Assembly (NCBI GenBank): GCA_902773045.1
Contig: CACYDE010000382.1
Location: 1 to 7,644, forward strand
Direction of reading: 5' to 3'
Length of the DNA stretch: 7,644 nt
DNA from: an uncultured Ruminococcus sp.
Lineage (GTDB): Bacteria; Bacillota; Clostridia; Oscillospirales; Acutalibacteraceae
A program made the position numbers and the translations under genes. Under the pieces are notes generated by a model that saw only the letters and a list, made by a program, of their open reading frames with translations, was not told the origin of the DNA and searched no databases. This document shows positions 1-5,387 of this stretch, in pieces. The stretch's first letter is position 1; each line of letters begins with the position of its first letter.

Positions 1-4
1 AAAA

Positions 5-134
5 GATGCGCCCGTAACACACCGAGAGGGCAAGCCGTAAGGCACAGACCGATCGGCATGTGTTACAAGTGCTCTTGGGGTGCAAGCAAGATGGGTATCA
101 AGTCCGTAGGACGTGATTTAATCAGTGGTTCCCT
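5..134 (+). ncRNA. Structured 5' leader of dapA, riboswitch-like, family not recognised
   Basis: Seen: a possible closing helix pairs GAT 5-7 with ATC 97-99 and GCCC 10-13 with GGGT 93-96, with a two-base bulge. It would enclose two hairpins. The first is an 8-bp stem GTAACACA 14-21 with TGTGTTAC 59-66, continued by CCGA 22-25 with TCGG 53-56 and capped by GCC-GTAA-GGC (34-43, a GNRA tetraloop). The second is CTTG 74-77 with CAAG 83-86, extended by TG/CA. A further hairpin, ATCA-A-GTCC-GTA-GGAC-G-TGAT (97-117), reuses ATC 97-99, so it is mutually exclusive with the closing helix. AGGGCAAGCC 27-36 can also pair with GGTTCCCT 127-134. Helix-sharing of this kind is typical of riboswitches. The conserved cores of the lysine, SAM, TPP, cobalamin and T-box classes are not visible. 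The RNA may start before the window. Inference: cis-regulation of dapA-lysA. Confidence 0.5.
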
Positions 135-140
135 AAAATA

Positions 141-180
141 AATGCTGCTTCAAAGCGCATTAACGAAGGATTTTTGTTTT
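141..180 (+). terminator. Possible weak attenuator hairpin upstream of dapA
   Basis: AATGC 141-145 plus GCTT 147-150 pair with AAGC 153-156 plus GCATT 157-161 around a two-base apex (probably opened to a larger loop). A T-rich stretch, TTTTTGTTTT, lies at 171-180. Nine bases separate the stem from the T run, which is unusual for an intrinsic terminator. It may instead be an ordinary hairpin in the leader. It lies between the structured leader and the dapA ribosome binding site, where an attenuator would be expected. Confidence 0.25.
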
Positions 181-215
181 ACAATCGGCAAATTTTTTAA
201 GAAGGAGATTTCATT

Positions 216-1106
216 ATGGCTAAGCATACTATTTTTAAGGGCGCAGCAACCGCGCTTATTACCCCTCTCAATGAAAACGGAGTTGACTATGAAAACCTCG
301 GAAAGCTCATTGACTGGCAGATCGAACAGGGAATAGACGCTCTTGTGATCTGCGGAACGACGGGAGAAGCTTCGACTCTTACCGACGCCGAACACAGAGA
401 AGTTATCAGATTTTCAGCCGAGAGGATCAACCACAGGATCCCAATGATCGCAGGAACAGGCGGAAATGACACTGCTTACGCAGCAGATCTGACGAAGTAT
501 GCCTGTGAAGTCGGCGCAGACGCATGTCTTGTTGTAACTCCGTATTACAACAAAGCTACTCAGAACGGACTCGTGAAAATGTTTAACACCATTGCCGACG
601 CAAGCACAAAGCCGCTCATTCTTTATAATATCCCATCGAGAACGGGCGTTAATATTGCTCCGGAAACCTTCGTGAAGCTTGCCGAGAATCCGAAGATCGC
701 CGCAGTTAAGGAAGCGAGCGGAAATATTTCTCAGTGCGTGAAGATCATGCAGCTTGTCGGCGATAAGATAGATATGTACAGCGGAAACGACGATCAGATC
801 GTACCTCTTCTTTCAATCGGAGGAAGCGGCGTAATTTCCGTTCTTTCAAACGTTTTCCCGAAGGAGACGTCCGAGCTTTGTCACAAATTCTTTGACGGTG
901 ACGTTAAGGGAAGCGCAGAAATGCAGCTTAAGTATCTTCCTCTCATCAATGCTCTTTTCTCGGAAGTCAATCCTATCCCGGTCAAGGCTGCAATGGCAAA
1001 GATGGGCTTCGGTGAGAATTACGTCAGACTTCCTTTGACTCCGATGGAAGAGAACCATGCCGAGATCCTTTACTCCGAAATGAGAAAAATGGGGCTTGAC
1101 ATTTGA
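216..1106 (+). CDS. dapA: 4-hydroxy-tetrahydrodipicolinate synthase
   Basis: Condenses pyruvate with aspartate semialdehyde to give 4-hydroxy-tetrahydrodipicolinate, the committed cytoplasmic step of diaminopimelate and lysine synthesis. The 296-residue product is normal length for this TIM-barrel family. Visible motifs: GTTGE at 47-51 (T48/T49, the active-site threonines), TPYYN at 108-112 with Y111 as the proton-relay tyrosine, Y137 and R142 in the YNIPSRTG segment, and the Schiff-base lysine K165 in VKEASGN. All line up with the E. coli T44/T45, Y107, Y133, R138 and K161 positions. The start at 216 is set by GAAGGAG at 201-207, eight bases upstream. lysA begins 24 bases after the stop, so the two are very likely co-transcribed. 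The structured leader upstream suggests regulated expression. No defect is seen. Confidence 0.97.
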   Translation: MAKHTIFKGAATALITPLNENGVDYENLGKLIDWQIEQGIDALVICGTTGEASTLTDAEHREVIRFSAERINHRIPMIAGTGGNDTAYAADLTKYACEVGADACLVVTPYYNKATQNGLVKMFNTIADASTKPLILYNIPSRTGVNIAPETFVKLAENPKIAAVKEASGNISQCVKIMQLVGDKIDMYSGNDDQIVPLLSIGGSGVISVLSNVFPKETSELCHKFFDGDVKGSAEMQLKYLPLINALFSEVNPIPVKAAMAKMGFGENYVRLPLTPMEENHAEILYSEMRKMGLDI

Positions 1107-1130
1107 TTATAGCAAAAGGATGTTTAATAT

Positions 1131-2426
1131 ATGATATGTAATAATTTATCCGTAAATGAAAAAGGTCACCTTACATTTGCAGGCGTCGATACGGTGGAAA
1201 TGGCAAATAAATACGGAACTCCGCTCATGCTCATGGACGAGGCAAAGATCCGTGAAAAATGCTCTGTTTACCGTGAAGCAATGAAGGAGTATTTCACTCC
1301 GGATTCGATGCCGCTTTTTGCAAGCAAGGCGCTGAGCTTTAAATATATCTATAAGATCGCAAACAGCGAAAATATAGGGATAGACTGTGTTTCCGCAGGC
1401 GAAATTTTCACAGCTGTCAAAGCAGGCTTCCCGATGGAAAAAGCTTATTTCCACGGAAACAGCAAGACGGACGATGAGATCAGATTCGCGATCAACAGCG
1501 GCGTAGGTCATTTTGTCTGCGACAGCATCGAAGAGGTTTCGGTCATTGACGAGATCGCCGGAAAAATGAATGTTCGCCAAAAGGTTCTCTTGAGGATCAC
1601 TCCGGGAATAGACCCCCACACCCACAAGAAGATATCGACCGGAAGCGTTGATTCGAAATTCGGTGTTGCTATCGAAACGAAGCAGGCTTATGAGCTTGTG
1701 GAAAAAACATTGAAGCTTCCGAACATCGAACTTATGGGTTATCACTGCCACATAGGTTCTCAGATCTTCGAATATGACCCGTTCTGCGACGCCGCAAAAA
1801 TCATGATAAAATTTATTGCCGATACAAAAGAAATGTTCGGTTTCGAGGCTAAGGAGCTGAATCTCGGCGGAGGTATGGGCGTCAGATATACGGAAGATGA
1901 TCCCGAGATAGATTACAGAGCTAATATAAAGGGTATTGCCGATATCGTCAGGAGTCTTTGCGCTGAATATAATATTTCCATGCCAAAGATCCTTATGGAG
2001 CCGGGAAGGAGTATTGTTGCGGATGCAGGACTTACTCTCTACACGGCAGGTTACTTAAAGGAGATCACGGGTCTGAAAAACTATATTTCCATCGACGGAG
2101 GTATGACGGACAATCCGAGGTTCACTCTTTATCAGTCTCCGTATACCGTTCTTCTGGCAAATCGCATGAATGAGGAAAAGGATTACAAATGCACCGTTGC
2201 GGGGCGCTGCTGTGAAAGCGGAGACATAATCCAGGAAGACGTGATGATGCCGAAGCCAAAAAGAAACGATACCATCGCTGTTCTGACGACCGGTGCTTAC
2301 AACTATGCTATGGCTTCACATTACAATAAGGTTCCGAAGCCCGCGGTGGTAATGATAAAGGATAAAGAAGATTTTGTCGTTATCAGACGTGAAACGATCG
2401 AAGATATGATCTCGAACGAGCTTTGA
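1131..2426 (+). CDS. lysA: Diaminopimelate decarboxylase
   Basis: PLP enzyme that decarboxylates meso-diaminopimelate to L-lysine, the last step of the pathway begun by dapA. The 431-residue length is usual for the family (alanine-racemase-like barrel plus C-terminal beta domain). Visible: PLP lysine K66 in FASKALS, HIGSQ at 207-211, the glycine-rich phosphate-binding loop GGGMG at 246-250, EPGRS at 290-294, CCESGD at 360-365 (the cysteine that contributes to the partner active site in the dimer), and a C-terminal GAYNYAMASHYN motif. The PLP motif reads SKALS where many homologues have KAN, a mild variation. AAAAGGA at 1114-1120 lies ten bases before the ATG. It is second in a dapA-lysA operon and is followed closely by a strong terminator. 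Confidence 0.96.
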   Translation: MICNNLSVNEKGHLTFAGVDTVEMANKYGTPLMLMDEAKIREKCSVYREAMKEYFTPDSMPLFASKALSFKYIYKIANSENIGIDCVSAGEIFTAVKAGFPMEKAYFHGNSKTDDEIRFAINSGVGHFVCDSIEEVSVIDEIAGKMNVRQKVLLRITPGIDPHTHKKISTGSVDSKFGVAIETKQAYELVEKTLKLPNIELMGYHCHIGSQIFEYDPFCDAAKIMIKFIADTKEMFGFEAKELNLGGGMGVRYTEDDPEIDYRANIKGIADIVRSLCAEYNISMPKILMEPGRSIVADAGLTLYTAGYLKEITGLKNYISIDGGMTDNPRFTLYQSPYTVLLANRMNEEKDYKCTVAGRCCESGDIIQEDVMMPKPKRNDTIAVLTTGAYNYAMASHYNKVPKPAVVMIKDKEDFVVIRRETIEDMISNEL

Positions 2427-2459
2427 TCGCCAAAAAAGATCATTAACCGTAAAAATAAT

Positions 2460-2498
2460 GTCCCTGACTGAAAGATTTCGGTCAGGGACAGATTTTTT
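2460..2498 (+). terminator. Intrinsic terminator of dapA-lysA, probably bidirectional
   Basis: A perfect 9-bp stem, GTCCCTGAC 2460-2468 with GTCAGGGAC 2481-2489, is extended inward by TGAAA/TTTCG pairing and followed by six Ts at 2493-2498. On the minus strand the same stem is followed by ATTATTTTT (complement of 2451-2459). It can therefore also stop the convergent ispF transcript. Confidence 0.9.
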
Positions 2499-2500
2499 AA

Positions 2501-2556
2501 GGCAATACCGCAAAGACGTCAGGCGGTCTTTGTGCGGTGTTGCCTTAACCTTTTTT
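2501..2556. terminator. Second long hairpin between lysA and ispF
   Basis: The arm at 2501-2517 (GGCAATACCGCAAAGAC) pairs with 2526-2544 through 16 to 17 pairs with two extra bases on the right arm, around an 8-nt loop. On the plus strand it is followed by TTAACC and six Ts (2551-2556). On the minus strand it abuts the ispF stop codon directly but has no T run of its own. It probably backs up termination of rightward transcripts and may protect the 3' end of the ispF mRNA. Confidence 0.7.
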
Positions 2557-3024
2557 GTCGCAAAGAAGGCAGACAGCGTGGGCAGAGATACCTTGCTCCG
2601 TTCCTGTGAATCCGAGCTTTTCTTCCGTGGTAGCTTTTACATTCACGCAGTCGATATCAATTGAACACGCAGATGCAATATTTTTTCTCATTTCGTCTAT
2701 GTATGGTCTTAGCTTGGGCTTTTGTGCGATGACGGTAGAGTCTATGTTGGAAATTGTGTAACCTTTCTGTTTTATCTTTTCGCAGACGATTTCAAGAAGT
2801 TTTATGCTGTCTGCACCTTCATATTTGGGGTCATTGTCGGGGAAGAATTTCCCGATATCACCGAGTGCAGCCGCACCCAAAACAGAATCCATCACTGCAT
2901 GGACGAGAACATCGGCGTCGGAATGTCCGAGAAGTCCCAATGAGTGGGGGATATCAACTCCGCCGATAATAAGTTTCCTTCCTTCAACAAGTTTATGTAC
3001 ATCGTATCCGTGACCTACTCTCAT
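2545..3024 (-). CDS. ispF: 2-C-methyl-D-erythritol 2,4-cyclodiphosphate synthase
   Basis: Cyclises CDP-methylerythritol 2-phosphate to methylerythritol 2,4-cyclodiphosphate with loss of CMP, the fifth step of the non-mevalonate (MEP) isoprenoid pathway; homotrimeric, cytoplasmic. 159 residues, normal length. The metal ligands D8, H10 and H42 sit in GHGYDVH and GHSDADVLVHA at the same numbers as in the E. coli enzyme. DIGKFFPD begins at 56, and TTEEKLGFTG at 132-141 carries the conserved E135. The ATG at 3024 gives the canonical MRVGHGYDVH N-terminus, with an AAGGAAAGG ribosome site just upstream. It starts 16 bases after the ispD stop, so the two are co-transcribed. The stop codon touches the stem of the long hairpin at 2501-2544. 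Confidence 0.97.
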   Translation of the reverse strand: MRVGHGYDVHKLVEGRKLIIGGVDIPHSLGLLGHSDADVLVHAVMDSVLGAAALGDIGKFFPDNDPKYEGADSIKLLEIVCEKIKQKGYTISNIDSTVIAQKPKLRPYIDEMRKNIASACSIDIDCVNVKATTEEKLGFTGTEQGISAHAVCLLCDKKG

Positions 3025-3040
3025 GTTAACAAACCTTTCC

Positions 3041-3757
3041 TTATGTAATATCCAAATTTTCGTTATTCCGCAGCCTTAGAAAAGTTTCGGCTGCGGCTAT
3101 ATCTTCGGGGGTGGTTAGCTTTATGTTTGTATAATCTCCGATGGTAATATGAACCGTTCCGCCGACAGATTCTATCACCTGACAGTCATCGGTGAAATCC
3201 ATGTTTTCCGTTTCGGCTTTCCGAAGAGCGCTGAGATATGTTTTTTTGTCGAAAACCTGCGGAGTCTGAATGATGAAAAGCTTTTCACGCGGCGGCGTTC
3301 CGGAGACAGTGCCGTTTTCTGCGGTTTTTATTGTGTCCTTGACAGGAACGGCAAGAGTTGCCGCGCCAAAAGTTATTCCGTCCTTCACGGCGCTTATGAT
3401 ATTTTCTTTTTTCACCAACGGTCTTGCGCCGTCGTGAATTGCAATGACGCTGCACTCATCGTCGGTCGTTTCAACTCCGCGGCTCACGGATCTCTGGCGC
3501 GTTTCACCTCCGTGAGTGAATTTTAAAGGTGTATTCATTATTTTCTCTTTAAAAAGACTTTTGAAAGCTTCGGTCTCATCTTTCGGACAGACGATAATAA
3601 TTTCATCAAAAATACCGGCTTCCTCAAATTCACCGACTGTTGTTTCAAGGACGGTTTTGCTTCCTATTCTGAGGAGCTGTTTGCTTGTTTTTGATTTCAT
3701 TCTTGTTGACGAACCTGCGGCAACGATCACCGCAGATATAAATTTATTTTCGAACAT
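3041..3757 (-). CDS. ispD: 2-C-methyl-D-erythritol 4-phosphate cytidylyltransferase
   Basis: Transfers CMP from CTP to methylerythritol 4-phosphate, the third MEP-pathway step, leading to isopentenyl diphosphate and eventually to the undecaprenyl carrier used in cell-wall synthesis. 238 residues, usual length. Visible: nucleotide-binding loop VIVAAGSSTRM at 10-20 with R19, K26 in SKQ, HDGARP at 108-113 with D109, VPVKDTIK, TPQVF, FTDDCQ, and K213 in NIKLTTPEDI, matching the E. coli catalytic set (R20, K27, D106, K213). GGTGAT upstream of the ATG is a modest ribosome site. It follows the zinc-ribbon gene by 19 bases and precedes ispF by 16. IspD and IspF catalyse non-consecutive steps but are commonly neighbours, as here. 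Confidence 0.96.
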   Translation of the reverse strand: MFENKFISAVIVAAGSSTRMKSKTSKQLLRIGSKTVLETTVGEFEEAGIFDEIIIVCPKDETEAFKSLFKEKIMNTPLKFTHGGETRQRSVSRGVETTDDECSVIAIHDGARPLVKKENIISAVKDGITFGAATLAVPVKDTIKTAENGTVSGTPPREKLFIIQTPQVFDKKTYLSALRKAETENMDFTDDCQVIESVGGTVHITIGDYTNIKLTTPEDIAAAETFLRLRNNENLDIT

Positions 3758-3776
3758 AATTTATCACCGCTGCCTG

Positions 3777-4247
3777 TCAGAATTTTGTTGTAAATATATT
3801 GGCGATCAGATCCACCGCCGAAACGCATAAGAATACGATAATTATAAACCCGATCACGGAAAGTATTCTCACCGCATTTCTTTTGAATGGCGACATTTCT
3901 TCCCATTCGGGTTCATCGGGAAGATCGAGCTTTTCGTAGTAATCCGGAATATCCATCGCGGACACACCGTTTAAAGCGTCGATAGCTTTTTTCAGAAAGC
4001 TTATCGGAACGAAATAGACGTATTTTCCGTCCTCAACACCCATCATTGGCGTAACTTTTGAAACGACACTTTCCGAAAACGGGATTTTTTCCTTTATTAA
4101 AGTGTTTTCAACTATCCCTTTGTTGACTTCATCGACTGCAATCAGCCTGACAGGCTGATTCAGATCGATTTTTTCCGAAAGTTTTTTTCCGCAGGAACAG
4201 ACATTTTCCGAAAAATATATTTTCCTGCACCTTGAACAATACTTCAT
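3777..4247 (-). CDS. Zinc-ribbon protein with one C-terminal membrane segment, function unknown
   Basis: 156 residues from the preferred start. Four cysteines near the N-terminus (C4, C7, C17, C19; pattern C-x2-C...C-x-C) suggest a small metal-binding ribbon. Residues about 25-95 form an alpha/beta-looking region with a VRLIAVDEVNKGIVEN stretch. This resembles the small signal-transducing-type domain found after zinc ribbons (DUF2007-like), but that is only an impression. An acidic linker (EPEWEE) follows, then one hydrophobic helix at about 128-150, so the soluble part is probably cytoplasmic with a tail anchor. An ATG at 4271 would also be in frame, but it lies inside the repeat. The ATG at 4247 has AAAAAAGG ten bases upstream and starts just before the cysteines. 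It heads the ispD-ispF operon. I do not recognise its function. Confidence 0.8.
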   Translation of the reverse strand: MKYCSRCRKIYFSENVCSCGKKLSEKIDLNQPVRLIAVDEVNKGIVENTLIKEKIPFSESVVSKVTPMMGVEDGKYVYFVPISFLKKAIDALNGVSAMDIPDYYEKLDLPDEPEWEEMSPFKRNAVRILSVIGFIIIVFLCVSAVDLIANIFTTKF

Positions 4248-4257
4248 AATCACCATA

Positions 4258-4265
4258 CCTTTTTT
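4258..4265 (-). promoter_or_regulatory. Ribosome binding site built partly from the repeat
   Basis: On the minus strand AAAAAAGG lies ten bases before the ATG at 4247. The six As are the edge of the first repeat unit; GG lies just outside it. The site favours the 4247 start over the in-frame ATGs at 4256 (one base from GG) and 4271 (inside the repeat). Confidence 0.55.
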
Positions 4266-4268
4266 AAA

Positions 4269-4319
4269 CACGTGAAGATAGTTTTAGAGTTACATAAGTT
4301 TCCGAACCCGACCGAGAGT
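4269..4319 (+). repeat. Repeat unit L1
   Basis: Begins with the palindrome CACGTG and runs through GTTACATAAG and CCGAACCCGACCG to GAGAGT. It is identical to units L2 and L3 apart from one G/A difference in L2. Units are T-run flanked. Confidence 0.95.
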
Positions 4320-4332
4320 AGATTTTTTTAAA

Positions 4333-4383
4333 CACGTGAAGATAGTTTTAGAGTTACATAAGTTTCCGAACCCGACCGAAAGT
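4333..4383 (+). repeat. Repeat unit L2 with truncated tail
   Basis: Same 51-bp unit, ending GAAAGT instead of GAGAGT. It is followed by GGATTTTTT and then ACGGTTGGATTTTGACAAAC (4393-4412), which matches the first 20 bases of the long tail after L3 and of the right-hand copy. This unit therefore seems to have a tail cut short by the next unit. Confidence 0.9.
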
Positions 4384-4421
4384 GGATTTTTTACGGTTGG
4401 ATTTTGACAAACTTTTTTTAA

Positions 4422-4560
4422 CACGTGAAGATAGTTTTAGAGTTACATAAGTTTCCGAACCCGACCGAGAGTTGATGTTTTACGGTTAGTTCTTGATCGA
4501 CATTGTTGATGATCTCGTTTCATTTTCAAGACCGTGATAACTTTGCCTGCGGCGCCCGCC
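4422..4560 (+). repeat. Repeat unit L3 with full tail
   Basis: The 51-bp unit (4422-4472) is followed by a tail to 4560 with three conserved blocks: ACGGTTAGTTCTTGA (4482-4496), TTGTTGATGATCTCG (4503-4517) and TTTGCCTGCGGCGC (from 4542). The same blocks, in the same order and nearly the same spacing, occur in the inverted copy at the right end of the window. Confidence 0.9.
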
Positions 4561-4561
4561 G

Positions 4562-4600
4562 CCCCGACCGAGAACTGCTTTTTTACGGTAGGGTTTGTAG
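4562..4600 (+). repeat. Degenerate partial repeat copy L4
   Basis: CCCCGACCGAGA followed by TTTTTTACGGTAGGG resembles the end of the 51-bp unit plus the start of the tail. The CACGTG end is missing. It shares the ACCG...CGGT pairing found in the other copies. Confidence 0.6.
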
Positions 4601-4667
4601 CTATATATTGTGCATATATAAGATAATAGCCGGAAGTTGGGCTTATAAATCAATATTATACACTTAT

Positions 4668-4697
4668 ATCATACTACATCTGCATGTTTGTTGTCAA
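4668..4697 (-). promoter_or_regulatory. Predicted sigma-A promoter for the zinc-ribbon-ispD-ispF operon
   Basis: On the minus strand there is a perfect -35 TTGACA (4692-4697), an 18-bp spacer and a -10 TATGAT (4668-4673). The start point would be near 4661, giving a leader of about 415 nt that contains the whole repeat array. A second -10-like TATAAT lies a little further downstream. Confidence 0.6.
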
Positions 4698-4721
4698 TTT
4701 ATTTGCCGGAATCAATGTTAA

Positions 4722-5010
4722 AGAATCACTGAAAAGCTGTAACCTTGTGTATGAAGGAAAATCCGTTGGAATGTGACGGAGCGCGCGATATGATGTGGGA
4801 GTTTTGAGATAAACGGAAAATTTTTCGGTTCCCCGTTCCGGCAGACTTTTTTCTTCTCCTGTAAACTTTAACGCAGCGTATAACGCAGTCCCGGAAAAAC
4901 GGTATGGACATGATTTTTTCTATCAAAAGGAATAATCATTGTGTATGAAAAATAAATATTAAATGAGGAAACTTCTTTGAATTTGACGGTCGTTTTGTTT
5001 CATATATGCT
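4722..5010. other. AT-rich intergenic stretch, no gene seen
   Basis: This stretch lies between the two divergent promoters. I find no open frame with a ribosome site and recognisable protein. A short inverted pattern around AAAATTTT (4815-4836) and two copies of TTGTGTATGAA (near 4745 and 4939) are the only structures noticed. It probably holds regulatory DNA or decayed sequence. Confidence 0.5.
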
Positions 5011-5039
5011 TTGACAAATATGAAAAGTAATGGTATCAT
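5011..5039 (+). promoter_or_regulatory. Predicted sigma-A promoter for murT-gatD
   Basis: Perfect -35 TTGACA (5011-5016), exact 17-bp spacer, -10 TATCAT (5034-5039). Transcription should begin near 5046, giving a leader of about 340 nt before the murT start. Confidence 0.8.
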
Positions 5040-5128
5040 ATGTGAGTAGAATTATAAATAACTTAAACTTTTCATATATTAATTACCCATCTGTTTTTAT
5101 CGAAACTGTGTTTTCAGGACTTTAAAGA

Positions 5129-5330
5129 GAGTTTTGAATAACCGGTTGAATTGGTTCGGAGCGATAGCCCCGATGGGTTAGAGGGCAAAGCATTCTAACC
5201 CGGCAGCCCCTATTTCCTTGAGGCAAAGGGGGTTGAGGGTATGGGTGACGGATAAAGCTTTGATCGAAGAATAAGCTCGAATTCGACAGTGAAAACTATT
5301 CTTTGCATCGACAACCCACGATAGGCTCTG
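5129..5330 (+). ncRNA. Structured leader RNA upstream of murT, family not recognised
   Basis: Seen: long-range helices AGTTTT 5130-5135 with AAAACT 5292-5297 and GTTGAATT 5145-5152 with AATTCGAC 5280-5287. They enclose three hairpins: GGGTTAGA 5175-5182 with TCTAACCC 5194-5201; CCCC-TTT-CC with GG-AAA-GGGG across 5207-5231, capped by TTGA; and AGCTT 5256-5260 with AAGCT 5273-5277. A competing set pairs CGaTGGGTT 5171-5179 with AACCCACG 5313-5320 and GAGC 5159-5162 with GCTC 5325-5328. That set disrupts the first hairpin or forms a pseudoknot. The region is GC-richer than the AT-rich DNA before it and holds no plausible ORF. No terminator follows, so if it regulates murT it might act on translation. 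It could also be a free-standing small RNA. I match it to no known class. Confidence 0.55.
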
Positions 5331-5387
5331 CATTCATTGTGATTTTGAGTATGGGAAGTTTAAGTAAATAAATCCGGAGGTTGAAAA

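Larger units (their letters stand above)
4260..4600 (+). repeat. Composite repeat array (left locus)
   Basis: Three near-identical 51-bp units (4269-4319, 4333-4383, 4422-4472) are each preceded by a run of six or seven Ts. The second carries a 20-bp stub of tail, the third a full tail to 4560, and a degenerate partial copy (4561-4600) ends the array. Spacing between unit starts is 64 then 89 bp. An inverted copy lies at 7471-7644. The whole array is non-coding and would be transcribed from the minus-strand promoter as the leader of the zinc-ribbon gene. No transposase and no obvious terminal inverted repeats or target duplications are seen. Confidence 0.9.

Noticed and set aside
1..134. Lysine riboswitch or T-box
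   Set aside because: Upstream position fits, but the lysine-class GCCGAAG and AGAGG core elements and the T-box GGTGG-ACC signature are not found.
142..336. 64-residue plus-strand frame overlapping the dapA start
   Set aside because: Overlaps the attenuator-like hairpin and dapA in another frame; no ribosome site.
1146..1751. 201-residue minus-strand open frame
   Set aside because: Antisense shadow of lysA; no start signal or recognisable domain.
4260..4480. CRISPR array
   Set aside because: Only three units of 51 bp; the intervening sequence is a T run or shared tail rather than unique spacers, and no cas genes are present.
4503..4721. 72-residue plus-strand open frame
   Set aside because: Starts inside the repeat tail, lacks a ribosome site, and crosses the minus-strand promoter.
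4726..4926. 66-residue minus-strand open frame
   Set aside because: Basic, low-complexity translation without a convincing ribosome site or domain; it lies in AT-rich intergenic DNA.
5159..5250. Cyclic-di-GMP (GEMM) riboswitch
   Set aside because: GGGCAAA recalls the class, but the paired tetraloop-receptor layout and the ACGCAAAGCC element are missing.
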